From: Eimeria necatrix
Taxonomy: Eukaryota > Apicomplexa > Conoidasida > Eucoccidiorida > Eimeriidae
Assembly: GCF_000499385.1 (NCBI RefSeq)
Contig: NW_013651876.1
Location: 1-12,633 of the forward strand
DNA length: 12,633 nucleotides
Direction: 5' to 3'
The position numbers were made by a program, and so were the translations under genes. Of this stretch, positions 1 to 10,379 are shown piece after piece (within the stretch, counting starts at the first letter, position 1; every line of letters starts with the position of its first letter). The notes beneath the pieces are model-generated. The model searched no databases. It saw only the letters and a list, made by a program, of their open reading frames with translations, and was not told the DNA's origin.

Positions 1-480
1 ATAATGTCAACGCCGCCTCTGTTGCAAAACGTTTCCCGCAACAAAGCGCGCATATTGAAGTGAATCCAAAGGACAAATAACGCAACAGAAGTGTTGCACC
101 ACCCACCTCAAACGTCGAGCCACAGTAAACGTCGCACGTTGCAGTCATTCACTTTATCTCAGTGTAACGAAACCGCTACCGTCCACCAATTCGTCGCTTC
201 TTGACTATTCCTTCGTCATTCTTTACACCAACGCTCAGTTAGCGGACTCGATAAAATATTAAGACGCTTGAAATAGTGTCTGCAAATCTTAACCCCCCAT
301 GCCCACATAAACCCAATACAACGCCCTGACTCATTCTTGTCTATAACGACTGAAGCTAGACGACGGAGGGCACTCACGCCGAAAAAGTAAAATGGGGCCG
401 GCTTTGTGATGAACAGCGGCGCAGTCTACATCTGCGCACCGAAACAGGATACCAGACGCCGCGGCTACGCACAACTGAGG
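1..480. other. Gene-free, C-skewed left flank
   Basis: No open frame of useful length and no RNA gene is visible. On the + strand C clearly exceeds G (roughly 1.8 to 1 over the first 360 bases by hand count), a bias shared with the repeat array at the other end of the window but not with the middle. I looked for sequence similarity to the right-hand repeat and saw none beyond very short words. A run of six C lies at about 293-298. Confidence 0.6.
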
Positions 481-1380
481 CGCATGTGTGTTGCTGAAGC
501 TTATGCAGTGTTACGTGGATGTGTTCGGCCAACAAAGATTCCCGCGTGCAGGTGGCGGGTCGCTTAGATCCTCAGTCAAGGCCGTGTGAAGCACTTGTCA
601 CTGCTTTCTTCTTGTATAGCACTTCAACATTATACGCAATTTTAAGACAACCGGCATGCGTGGTGCAGCAACAGGATCGACTGAGAGAGCTATCTACACA
701 TCGTAGTAAGAAAGTGGCTTGATTCTGTAATCCTTATCAAAACGACATCTGCCGTTCAGTGATATTGCGCTTTGACCCAGCTCACGCATGCTATGTGCTA
801 AGATCTCCACTGATGGCAAGAAAGCGGATTTGAACACCCACATCCTGAGCGATTCTTGTTCGCAGCTCGTACAATGCTAATGCAGTGATTCTAAAGGGAA
901 GACAGCGAAAGAGTCGAGTCTTGGCTGAGAGGCCGAGTCAATCAAAACGATAGTCAGCTACCTACTTGATGGAGGCTAACCATGGCCGTTCATTCGTTAT
1001 CCTATGCACACGTCCCTCTGCAAAATGCTCAGTTGAAAACCTCCTAATATCATGCATCCGAGTGAAATTAGCTAGACACGGTACGATGAGGGACAAATGT
1101 TATACTGGGAAACCTGGCGTGCAGGCATCGCTGACGCAGTCAGACTCTTCGAAAACACGCCTTAGAAGAGAAAACATAAAACGTGGTGCCTTGTCGGAGT
1201 CAAGCCAAACGCGCCGTGATCCAGTCAGTATTTTGTTCAGGGCTGACTGGGCCAAGGTGACGGCTGTAGATACTCTTAATGCACGACGAGTTCGACGTAT
1301 TGCGTTGAACAAACACACCTGAAGCGTCCACTCCATACTGTGCACGTGACATTGCTGGTTATGAACAGAAAATTATCGAA
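481..1380. other. Non-coding stretch with short chance-like frames
   Basis: The best frame is on the + strand from an ATG at 969 to a TGA ending at 1322 (117 codons), with a basic C-terminal half. It is overlapped by an 81-codon frame on the opposite strand. I recognise no domain, signal peptide or family in either. The ATG lacks a purine at -3. Frames of this size are expected a few times by chance in a window this long. Another 67-codon frame (519-722, +) is equally featureless. No tRNA B-box, promoter or terminator is apparent. Confidence 0.55.
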
Positions 1381-1396
1381 ATATGAAATCCCACCA

Positions 1397-1413
1397 ATTA
1401 TTTTTTAAATAAT
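1397..1413. repeat. AT-rich inverted repeat (hairpin)
   Basis: Seven-base arms (attattt and aaataat) surround a three-base T loop inside a small AT-rich island in otherwise mixed sequence. The arms pair perfectly. The stem is all A:T and so weak; it may simply reflect local composition. It has no visible gene to serve. Confidence 0.4.
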
Positions 1414-1892
1414 CAGAGGACGCCCTCGAAGCAACCGAGCTGCCTAACCTTGTGAGGTTTCCCTTGGTACACAATATAATAAAACCTTGCCGGCATGCAG
1501 GCACGTATATACTGTAGAGACGCCTACCTGCTCATTGATGTTACTAAGCTTCAACAGTGTCAGGCCCAACGCTGCTTTTCGGGTGCTAGGCAAGACGCTT
1601 GTGTAATGCACGTACTTTTCCGCAAACAAATGTACCGTGTGGTATACATGAATCATGGCAACTGTCTAGTTGAGCGGGTGTAAAGGTGCCTTCAACTCTT
1701 CCGCAGTGCAAAGTACTTTCTGGTTCAAACGTTAGATGGGGGCTCCATGACCCTTAGCTCAAGGTGCAATGCCTGAGGTAAGTGGCGACTATTGGCAAAA
1801 GGGCTTCTGAGTTGTTCTAGTAAATTCAGAAGTCGACTGCATCGCCACCTGTACGTACTGCATCTTTCACCTGAATACAAAAAAAAGTTTTG

Positions 1893-1911
1893 CTCACTCT
1901 CTGCGTAGCAA
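1893..1911 (+). repeat. Short direct repeat, copy 1 (ctcacNctctgcgtagcaa)
   Basis: This 19-base word matches the word at 2196-2214 at 18 of 19 positions, 303 bp apart in the same orientation. Similarity outside the word is weak. The core cgtagca recurs at about 3607, 4434 and 7855. Chance is not excluded. Confidence 0.45.
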
Positions 1912-2195
1912 GTGTACCTTATAAACAAGTGCCTTATTTCACCAGGTAATTGGCTCATGCAGTTCCGATTAGTGTCGCTTTGCCTAAGCGAACACTTCTT
2001 AGCACGGATTATCTACACTTTAGGTTTTGCAGTGCAAGCAAGTTGCTTTGCACTACTACTACCGTGCAGAAAAAAACTTTCGAGGTAACACTGCAGTCGT
2101 TAACTTCATCCAAGATTCCGCCTTTCAAAGAGGGCCTATGCGTTTGAGCTAATGCACTTGATGCCAACAGACTTAGCCCACAATGGCTGTCAAAA

Positions 2196-2214
2196 CTCAC
2201 ACTCTGCGTAGCAA
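2196..2214 (+). repeat. Short direct repeat, copy 2 (ctcacNctctgcgtagcaa)
   Basis: This is the partner of the word at 1893-1911, with one mismatch (A for T at the sixth base). Both copies lie near an A-rich aagttttg-type word, but in opposite order, so a simple tandem duplication does not explain them neatly. Confidence 0.45.
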
Positions 2215-2400
2215 ACTGCACTGGGGATGGCCCTTTTACCTGATGAGATGGCATCAGAAATAAGTTTTGTTCCGACTGAATGTCCTTTCTGAGAATGTAT
2301 ATTAAGAAGAACGTGCAAATCGTAGAGCATGGTTCGAAGCTAGTCCTGATTCGGAGCCTGCTCATGCCTTCCAGTTGCTGTACCTAACGGTAATGGGCAT

Positions 2401-3717
2401 TCGTGCGATGAAATGAATTTATTGTTCTATTAACACAGTTTACGAGCTATAAACGACGAAATTCGCACGTATACATGCGGCATCGCTGGCCTTACGAGCT
2501 GCCAGATGAGTATTGCATCGCTAAATCAAGCGTAGAAATGCACTCGACTGCGAGGCTGCTGAGCCATATAAAAGTCGTCAAGGCTTGCTGTTGACACCTT
2601 GACTTTGAGTGTCGCACTTTAAAAATAGTACACGCAAGATGCGAAGGAGTGAGATTCACAGAGAGATGTTCTACGTGGCGTGGTTATGAGTTCCGGATGG
2701 ATTAACGGTGGCAGAACGGAGCTACATACTTTTTGACCGCAGCAACAGTGCTCCATACTGCGCTAGAATAGGAAGCAAGTGCTTTGTATGCAGCCGCTTG
2801 GTCATCTACATATTCCAAGGCATGTAGAGAAGCATATGGGGAGCTTTCTACTAAACGGTGTTACAACGTTCCCATGCTCTTTCTGCCTATGATCACGTAC
2901 GATCTGCGGAGCGGAAATCATATTCCAGGATCGAAGGCAGTTTGGGCGACGTATATGCAAAAACCAATAAATGCGCAATACTACTTGCAATAGTTTTATA
3001 CTCTGGAAGTGCAAGGAGTTTGGGAAGCGACAAAGCGTTAACCCATTGTCAAACCATGGCCCCTCTTTGTGTCACTGCTGCCTCTTGCTAAAACGCGGTG
3101 CAGATAACCTGACAAAGTCTGTTACAGGCAGCCTACACCTAAGAAGTTCTAAAACATATTCACAACTGGATGAGAAATACAAGGAACGGGCTTTTCATTC
3201 ATTCAGCAATAAGCATACTAACTGGTCAGTGAAGTAAAATTAGAGCGTATTTTTAGCAATCAACTTCCCAGTATCAGTAATTGGGGGGCTTCAACACAAC
3301 TGAATAGTAAACCAAATTGCCCGATGACGCTTTTGAATTTGATAAGCGGCCTGTGACACGTTTACAGATGTTTACATTTACTCAGCACAGCTACGGCCTC
3401 GTGAAATGCTTCTTCGAAAATGCAAAACTCAGTGATGCTATTAAAAGGCACTCACTGTCTGCACAAGCATGACTAACTTGATCAGGCCGGAAAGCAAGGC
3501 TTCCAACGCGCTCCCGCCATCACCTCCTCTTTTTATAAATGGATACCCATTTTCACAGCCGCATCTTTGGTCCACATGATGTAGCATTTTTTGTTACCTA
3601 CTGCCTGCGTAGCAGTGCTTTTGCCGCAGAACTCTCTAGCCGAGAAAACTGGATGTGTTTCAGCATAGCAGTGTTCGATGATATGTTTGTCCTCCTTGCT
3701 GGCTTATGTTTGGGAGG
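2401..3717. other. Non-coding stretch
   Basis: Overlapping frames of 69-88 codons occur at 2784-3237 on + and 2802-3014 on minus, with none longer. None shows a recognisable domain or a repeated motif. I see no exon pattern that links them convincingly. A 16-base word around a run of six G (3279-3294) recurs once at 7352-7367. I see nothing else here. Confidence 0.5.
3279..3294 (+). repeat. G6-containing word, copy 1 (aattggggggcNtcaa)
   Basis: The word matches 7352-7367 at 15 of 16 positions in the same orientation, about 4.07 kb away. The flanks do not extend the match. It may be the core of a decayed dispersed repeat or coincidence. Confidence 0.35.
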
Positions 3718-3753
3718 CCGACCGAGCTATGAGCAACTCGAAGGCTCGATCGG
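3718..3753. repeat. Imperfect inverted repeat (hairpin)
   Basis: A ten-base arm ccgaccgagc (3718-3727) faces gctcgatcgg (3744-3753) with one C:A mismatch and a 16-base spacer. The spacer itself contains a small gagc/actc pairing. The stem is moderately GC-rich and plausible in RNA or single-stranded DNA. No gene context suggests a role. Confidence 0.4.
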
Positions 3754-4293
3754 TATTAAAATTTAAGAGCTCACTCATACTTTGGCAATCGTGCTATCAA
3801 TCTTTTGTTGCTTGTATTCAGGCATATGGGCGCTGCGAATCAAAACCTGCGGCATTGCAGCTTATATTGTGTGGCAGTATTTCTGCTCAGCTTACTGCCC
3901 AACTTTCAAACACAGATACGATGTTGCTGCTCTTAGCATTGTTTCGAATATGTGGGATTGCCTTAGTGAGAGTCTACACACTGCCTTAATCCGTCCAAAA
4001 GTTCATATTGCTGCAGCAAGTTTTTAGTATGGATATGGCAATATTGACTTGAAGAGGAGCAGAAAGAGATGCCGGAACAAATAAACACTCAAACCGTTTA
4101 TAAAATGGTCAACGAACGTGCGCCGTTGCCGCATACAAAAGGCACAAACAAGTTTTTCCTTAATACGTCTGCTCATTCCTGCACATATAAGGCGGGACAA
4201 CAAAAAGCCGAAATTTCTGGCCTGCAATGAAAATCAAGTATTACGAAAAGGTCTACTTCCTGTGTTGCCCACAGGCTAGCAACGCACCCCCTT
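3754..4293. other. Non-coding stretch
   Basis: Two overlapping plus-strand frames (3678-3989 and 3782-4027) and one minus-strand frame (4024-4227, 67 codons) are present. The plus-strand frames translate into leucine-, cysteine- and isoleucine-rich peptides with short hydrophobic runs. They share DNA in different frames, so at most one could be real. I recognise neither. Confidence 0.5.
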
Positions 4294-4782
4294 TCACAAG
4301 TCTCCATGCATTCTGCTGCAATCCTGCATCAGACCCGTGATGGGCAAATCCTTGATTTTTAGGTCAGCGTCCACACAATGCAGTTTTTTTGCATGAGTAG
4401 ACCCTTGATAAATGCAGCAAAGAGTACTTGTTCTTCGTAGCAAGCCGCAGCCCACAGGGCTTCTGCTTGGCTGCGGGTCACGGAGTGAAAGGAAGCGCAA
4501 GACCCACAAGCTTATATTTGTCGCAAAATGAGCCTTATTTTCTCTCAGAGGCATCGCAGCAACTACGTCTATTCGATTTGTCACACAAGAACAGGGCATT
4601 TCATACTTACGTTTAACGTTTGAAGCTGTTTTACACTTTCTGTCAAGTGCAAACTGGGAACATAGATTGTACGTGTAGTCTGATTCTCGAAGAAAAAACG
4701 AAAAGCTTGAATGATGAGGCACGAAGGCCTCCTGAAAACCACATTCTCCGCCATAAGAACACAACAGCAAGGATTTACACAT
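4294..4782 (-). CDS. Doubtful hypothetical ORF, longest in the window
   Basis: This is the longest open frame here: 162 codons from the ATG at 4780-4782, or 170 if an upstream GTG at 4804-4806 were used. I do not recognise the product. It begins with a cysteine-rich stretch (Cys at residues 2, 8, 14 from the ATG), has scattered basic segments and shows no signal peptide, clear membrane helix, repeat or catalytic motif. A rough estimate (a stop about every 20 codons, about 25,000 codons in six frames) puts the chance of such a frame somewhere in the window near one in five. Two plus-strand frames overlap it. I think it is more likely a chance frame than a gene, though a single exon of a spliced gene cannot be excluded. 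Confidence 0.12.
   Translation of the reverse strand: MCKSLLLCSYGGECGFQEAFVPHHSSFSFFLRESDYTYNLCSQFALDRKCKTASNVKRKYEMPCSCVTNRIDVVAAMPLRENKAHFATNISLWVLRFLSLRDPQPSRSPVGCGLLRRTSTLCCIYQGSTHAKKLHCVDADLKIKDLPITGLMQDCSRMHGDL
4445..4476. repeat. GC-rich hairpin with a competing inner stem
   Basis: The arms ccgcagcc (4445-4452) and ggctgcgg (4469-4476) are perfect complements across a 16-base spacer. A second stem, agccc (4449-4453) with gggct (4457-4461) around an ACA loop, shares bases with the first arm, so the two folds exclude each other. No gene or expression platform is visible next to it, so I do not call it a riboswitch. Confidence 0.4.
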
Positions 4783-4806
4783 GATAATACATTTGTAGCG
4801 ATTCAC

Positions 4807-7800
4807 CCACTAACGTCGGCGACTACCAAGGCTTTACACATTAGTGTAGCTAGTCCACAGAATGTGGCTTTGAAGAAGCGAAAACTCAGAACTGTTGAAT
4901 AACACTTTCTTCATTTGCGAAGGGGATGCGAATAGACGTACAAACTTGTACGGTTGTTTATGCATCGTTGAGCGTGGAAGCGGGCGTACTGCGCGGTCCT
5001 GAATTCACCACCATTTGATTAGCCAAAAGCTGCATTTTACTGCTAAAAAGTTAGCTCATTTTCCGCACGCCTTTTGCACTTGTGCGATTGAAACAACCTC
5101 GCCGTACATGAAGGAACGACTGCCTTTTTGTACGACTCATCGATAACCAGGATTTTAGCAACTGGATTCGGTTTGCTCTCAAGCTCAGATCTACGTACGA
5201 CCTGTTCGCATCCAATATGTGCGTTTCTTGATGTTAAAGCCCTACTAGCAAGAACTGCCTCGGCGAAGAAAAGCGTATCCGTTCGAATTGCATTCAGGAC
5301 TCTCTTGCGCTTCGCACAAGCAACTTAAATTTGGATTTCCACTACTGACGCGCAGCGTTCCTGTCTCCATGTAAAACTGAAAACAGATGCAAAAGCATTT
5401 TGAGCCGGCCTAATAGAGAGAAACGTTTAAACATTCCAGCAAATTAAGACCTACAACCTGAAACAAAGAAGAGGCATCCTCAGAGCACATTCGTGAAGGT
5501 ACAAGATACTGGTGTCGTCGCGAAGCAAGTGATACAGCAGCAAGCAGATAACTCCTGGAACAGTAAATCGAAACCATATCCAACAAATTTTGGCTATAAA
5601 CCAGGAGACCCTTGCAACATAGAAGCCTACGGAACGGTGTCTCGTAGGAGTCAATCTGAATGACACCGTACGGCCATTTGCATGTGCCTAATTAAAACCA
5701 GGCAAACCGAAAAGACGTGTAGAAGGAGTCATGCTTTGAATCAGCATACTACGATGCGAATTGTTATTGTGTAAATGTTGCACGCACTGCCTGGAATGAG
5801 GGGAGCAAGTACGCCAACAAGTGAACGAAGAAATGCGCAAAGTACATCTTTTCTCAGTCCACGCGGTAAGTGCATGCATGTGATGTGCATTCCTCTAAAG
5901 GCGACGTTCGCCATACCCATCATAAAGAGTCAAAATTCACTGCCAAACTAACCCACGACTCTGCAGGATTTACTGCTTTAAATGAACTGGATGTGAACAC
6001 GAAAAAAGCAAACACTGCAGCAATAGTTGACGGCCAACATGGAGACCTGTTATATCGCTCTATGTTTTCAAGAAATGTTTCTTGTAGCAAGCACCTCTCA
6101 AATGTTTGCTGGGGAGTCTATCACGTGCAGGCGTAAAGCTTGACACGATACTGAAAAAGTTAACGTTGCTCACGTGGTGAATACCTGAGACGATTGCGTG
6201 AAACGTACCATCTTTGTCTCAGCTAATGAAGTGGCACGGCATTTGCTAGTGACATTTCGGATGCCGATGTCGCACCGAAAAATTCCCGCAATCGAGCAGA
6301 ATCAGTAGAATGTTGATTACCAATTACACATTTAATTTTGTAAAGCGAATTAGCGTGCGCCTTGTCGGCATATAAATAAGGAAGAGCCACTGGAAACGAC
6401 CTAAACATCAATACTGATACGGAGAAATTAAGCTTAGCCATGTGAGAAAACCGGCTCGTTAAAGGCTGAAGCGCTCAGCACGGAAGCAAGCAAGCTTAAG
6501 AGCCTTTAGCAAGCGTGTGCACTAGGGACAATGCAGACAAGCAGAGCTTGAGCCAGCGAGATGCTTGAGTATTGCACCACGCACGCTTACTCCCGACTGT
6601 AAAAGAGAACACTTAGCAAAACACTCTTCCTCGTGATTCCGGCGCTAGCTGTTACCGCTGGCTACCGCGGATACACACTGCCTTTTGTGGCTCACGGATG
6701 TGCTTCCAGAGAACAGTTACACAACGGTGCTTATTGCTGGCTCGTTTCTAAACTTTTGCAAAAATGCGAGCTAATCTCCTCTCCTCTTCACCGTGGGTGT
6801 GGCTTCCGCTGCTTCTACATGCAATTAGCTACATTGCATGGGAATTACGTTATATTGGCACTTTGCGAGTTTCAAGCTGCTGGAACAGTGCACGCACGCT
6901 CTGGAGAAAAGACGAAATAAAAGTGGCGGCTATTGCATTTCCTGAAACAGAGGGGAAGGAACATTTGCAATTTGAATACGCTTGCTTGCTGAGTCTTAGG
7001 CTACTAAACATATACTGCAGCACTTCATGGCAACACTCAACACTGAGCTCAGTAGCAGTGATTATATGCTGAAAACTCTGGCACACTTTGTGCAAGAAAT
7101 AACGCTCACCAGCTTTTACAACAATCGTGTCGACGTCTCTGATTACCTTGTTTAGCCAGGAAGGAGGAACTTTGAGAAAATGTGTCCGCGGATACCACTC
7201 TTAGAGAATATCATAACAAAAGCTAGACTCACAGCAGCAGCAGCAACATGCCGGAGCCAACGAACAAATGAACAGTGTGGATTCACACACGCACAAACTG
7301 TGCTCGGAAAAAATCCAAATTCATACAGCAGGTAGAGAGTGTAAATTGCAGAATTGGGGGGCATCAAACGCGCTGGTATTTGCAGCCAACGTTCAATGAG
7401 CAGTTGCGCGGAATCGCAGAGACAGAATGAAAACGATAGCGACTGTGCTGAAGGGTGTTGGCGAGATAGCTCTGTATGCTTAAATTCTGAGCATTGCTTA
7501 CCACGCACTTTGAGATCCGCGTATGCGATCAACTCTCGATTAGCTGAAGTACCACACACTGAACAATGTTTCGGAGAATTTTGCTGCCCTACTTTCACTT
7601 AGCGGAGCATCTGGGGCAACAAAAGCGTGGTCAGCAAGTTTTTGCTATTGTTAACCAGTGGGCACATTAGTAGATTGGTTAGGTGTAAATGCTACTCAAA
7701 TTTCTTAAGCCAACGCTTACTGCCAACAAGGATGCATAAGCTTTCTTCGTGGCTCTAGTTCTAGGAACATAGAGCTTGTGCTCGACCAAAATCAAAAACT

Positions 7801-8439
7801 GTGACTGAGTAGTCATTTTACTGCAGAACCGTTTTCAGGGTGGAGTACTACGAAGCGTAGCAAGAACGTTCAGATACTGAAGCAGGTGAGGGTATTCCGC
7901 AATGTCGTGAAAGTGAAGCTAAATGTTTGAAGTTCACGGCAGGCAGAAATGCAGAAGTTGTACATCCGCAGGCAAAACAAAACCACCTATATGGGGCCTC
8001 TTCGCAGCCCTGAGTGAAGTAGAGTTGCATAAATGTGAAGCCTGTTTCGTCATATTAAGTGTTATGATACGTTTCCAGGATATTGTGACTGCTACCGTTT
8101 ATAGCGTTCGACAGATCCCCATTTTGAGATATCTTGAATGGAGCAGATTTCACTAAGTGGCTGCCTAGAACAAACTGCTTGAGATGGATACGTTTCCTGT
8201 AATAATTCTTCCTAAACGAATCACACACACATGATTTATAAGACCGACTCACGCCCTAAATGTTGACGCCGCAGCAAACAACCAACTCGCTTGTTTGTAC
8301 TTCTGAACAGCCTGCCTTCATAATAATGTTGTAGTGTTTCCAACTTGCAAAAAGGGAATGTGATCGCTTGAACCGAATATTTTCATATCACAGTTCAAGC
8401 ATGACGTTTGATTCTTTGCTTTTAATGAAAAACCGTGCG
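4807..8439. other. Long gene-empty stretch
   Basis: I find no gene I can support across these 3.6 kb. Open frames are mostly 60-100 codons and overlap each other on both strands. The longest (7152-7598, minus, 148 codons) opens with GTG, and its first ATG is far downstream, so it is not a credible ORF in a eukaryote. No tRNA, rRNA, transposase or reverse transcriptase motif was seen. Local items are a palindromic tgcatgca at 5871-5878, a short AGC run near 7231, a copy of the G6 word at 7352 and a cgtagca word near 7855. Confidence 0.55.
7352..7367 (+). repeat. G6-containing word, copy 2 (aattggggggcNtcaa)
   Basis: This is the second copy of the word at 3279-3294, with one mismatch. The surrounding sequence shows no further alignment that I can see. 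Confidence 0.35.
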
Positions 8440-8506
8440 CCGGCCTTGCTCGGCCGGGTGCATTTTCCGTCGGTGCCTTGCATTTGATTGAAGACTGGAA
8501 AATGCA
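8440..8506. repeat. Two adjacent hairpins
   Basis: The first hairpin has arms ccggcc (8440-8445) and ggccgg (8452-8457) with the six-base loop ttgctc. One base later a second starts: tgcattttcc (8459-8468) pairs perfectly with ggaaaatgca (8497-8506). It can be extended inward by gtc/gac if one T is bulged, giving about 13 pairs around a loop of about 21 bases. This is the densest secondary-structure signal I found in the single-copy part. It could be a fold in a transcript or the remnant of a small palindromic element. There are no T run or A/B boxes to mark a Pol III gene. Confidence 0.5.
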
Positions 8507-10070
8507 GAACGCACAATTAAAAAAGACATAACGAAACACGCAGTAAGAACAAAACAACTACTGGCCTATCTTCTCCTTGGTTTGCTTTACTCAAGTGCCT
8601 CTTAGGCTTGTTTGAACCCTCGAACCCAACAGCAATACTTTCTCTCCTGACATCTAAGCGTTGTCAAAGCAGCATTGCTGCCGCTTTGCACCTCACTGAC
8701 TGCGTTCAGGGTGAATCCAAAGGTGCAATGAGGTACCTTAATACAGCGTTTGTTCGGAGAAAAAGTGTCGCTCTATCTGTAGAAAAAATGAAGAATTGGA
8801 AGGGTACTGTACGGTATGTCTTCCCACAGCAAATCTTTGCGCCGCCTTTGGGAGCAAAGCCCGTCCTTTTGTAAATCTTCGTGGACCAGAACAAACTATT
8901 ATTGAGCTCTAGGAATCTATGCAGGCGTTAATCAGCGCCTCAATAATTTAAGACTGAAAATATGAAAGCAGCGTGTCGCGCACGGTCTTTCCGCGGAACA
9001 AACAGAGCAAACAGATCACGTCCTATCAAAACCTCTGTGGGGGTCCCAAAGTTAACTGAATTTCATGCCAAACGAATATTCGACAAACAGAAATGCCGGC
9101 GAAGCGTATTGTGGATCACATTGCTTTTTTAAAGTGATGCGCCGTTTTTTCGAGCGTGCGTTTGAACCCATGTTATGTTTTAAGCCTCTATAGCTGCTGC
9201 ATAGCTTTCAAAACAATATTTTACTTGCCAAAAAGATCGATGCTGCTGTCCAAAATAAAAATAACTTGATAGCTACAGACAAAATTGGTCCAACCCAACT
9301 ATACGCGGCCCACTGCTTAACCTGCCAGATATATGACCTTCCGTACTAACTGTGAGACCCGAACACAGACTCGTTCGCGAATTGCAGAAGAACGAATTTA
9401 GGGATGCGGTATAAGCGTACAGGTGGAATAGAACTAAATAGCACTATGGAGGTATGGCTTGACCACACTCTTGCCGCACAGTTTCACAGGAAGGTATACA
9501 ACAAATAAGCCAAGTGGCGTAGAGACCACCGCGCAGACACTCACAGCCTAATTTAATTTGCAACAGAGTAAAGGCTTCGGTGTGTCTGACACTGTAGAGA
9601 ATGAAAATTTTCATCATGCCAAAACGCAGAATAGTTTGCTCATGCTATATAAACACATCCGACAATCAATTGAAAAAACGGCAGCTGTTATATTTTTAGC
9701 ATAGCTTCTGTGCATATACTTAGCCTCGCATGCGTAGTAAAGTGCTCCTGTTCAAGGGCCACACCGAACACGAATTGGAGTTCGGGAGTTTACTGGACTT
9801 CAGCTGAGCTTTGGCACCCAGAAATTCAATGTATGTTTCCCACACAAATAAAACAGCATGAATTAAAGCACACCAAGGGTAGTTGCCATTTGATCTGCAT
9901 TCGTGGTGGGCTATTTCTCCGTTAGTGGGGACTAGGTAAAGAGACCACTATGTGTACCTGCACGTACAGTGAATGCGCGCTTGCGCCTCGAGCGTCAGTG
10001 AACGCTTCCCAGACTAAATGTTTTGTGTTCGGTACAAGCTGCTTGAGTTTGTTTTCTAAGATGAACATAA
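8507..10070. other. Gene-empty stretch
   Basis: Only frames of 62-88 codons occur (8608-8874 plus, 8706-8894 minus, 9710-9925 plus), and none shows a recognisable feature. Between 8,900 and 9,700 there is no frame of about 60 codons or more on either strand. A ten-base palindrome (ttccgcggaa) sits at 8989-8998. Nothing else stands out. Confidence 0.55.
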
Positions 10071-10090
10071 ACTAACGAAAACTAACAAAA
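10071..10090 (+). repeat. Two-copy 10-bp tandem repeat
   Basis: actaacgaaa is followed directly by actaacaaaa, one mismatch apart. It lies in a short A-rich patch. It is too small to mean much by itself and may be replication slippage. Confidence 0.45.
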
Positions 10091-10325
10091 CTTGATTTTG
10101 TTCTTCCATCTGCCTCGAGGAAAGTCAGCAATGACATACAAGCTTGGAGCAAATCGATCATCCGAATTAGTAAATGTGAACGAGTAGAAATCGTCGAGTT
10201 GCCACCAGCTTCAGCAATCTCTATTTACTTGAACAGAAGTCCGAATCTTCATCATCCCTGGACACGCACGCGGGATGACGGGAATAAATGGTACCAAGCA
10301 AGGAGCAACGAACTGTCTGAATCCG

Positions 10326-10379
10326 TGAGAAAAGACCAAAGAAGGACAAAGGCAAAGAAAAAATAAGTGAACAAAAAAT
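10326..10379. other. A/G-rich tract (pyrimidine-rich on minus strand)
   Basis: About 54 bases on the + strand are overwhelmingly A and G with few C or T, so the minus strand carries a long pyrimidine run. In eukaryotes such runs can precede a 3' splice site, including trans-splice sites in kinetoplastids, but no recognisable coding frame follows on the minus strand. A 62-codon minus-strand frame (10252-10440) reads through it and is probably a by-product of the low complexity. Confidence 0.4.

Larger units (their letters stand above)
1414..2400. other. Non-coding stretch with overlapping short frames
   Basis: Several frames of 60-118 codons overlap on both strands (for example 1495-1683 plus against 1444-1656 minus, and 2009-2365 minus), which is typical of non-coding DNA. 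The 2009-2365 minus frame starts at a true ATG and has one short hydrophobic patch near residues 17-26. I recognise nothing in it, and no neighbouring frame continues it. The stretch holds two near-identical 19-base words at 1893 and 2196 and a low-complexity A run near 1880. Confidence 0.5.

Noticed and set aside
1..480. Possible diverged copy of the right-hand repeat at the left edge
   Set aside because: The C skew is similar, but no alignment longer than a few bases could be found by eye.
2009..2365. 118-codon minus-strand frame with a true ATG
   Set aside because: No recognisable motif, overlapped by other frames, and within chance length. I kept it only as a note in the stretch description.
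5275..5300. ccgttcgaatt word resembling a tRNA B-box
   Set aside because: No A-box, no cloverleaf and no T run at suitable spacing. The similar words near 2333 and 8105 fail in the same way.
5871..5878. tgcatgca palindrome resembling an apicomplexan AP2-factor site
   Set aside because: A single eight-base site with no gene beside it and no proof that the organism is an apicomplexan.
7228..7250. Short AGC microsatellite
   Set aside because: Only about four units, below the length I would call a microsatellite.
7152..7598. 148-codon minus-strand open frame
   Set aside because: It opens with GTG, its first ATG is far downstream, the translation shows no domain, and a frame this long is expected about once by chance in the window.
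8989..8998. Perfect ten-base palindrome ttccgcggaa
   Set aside because: Self-complementary decamers of this kind turn up by chance and nothing adjoins it.
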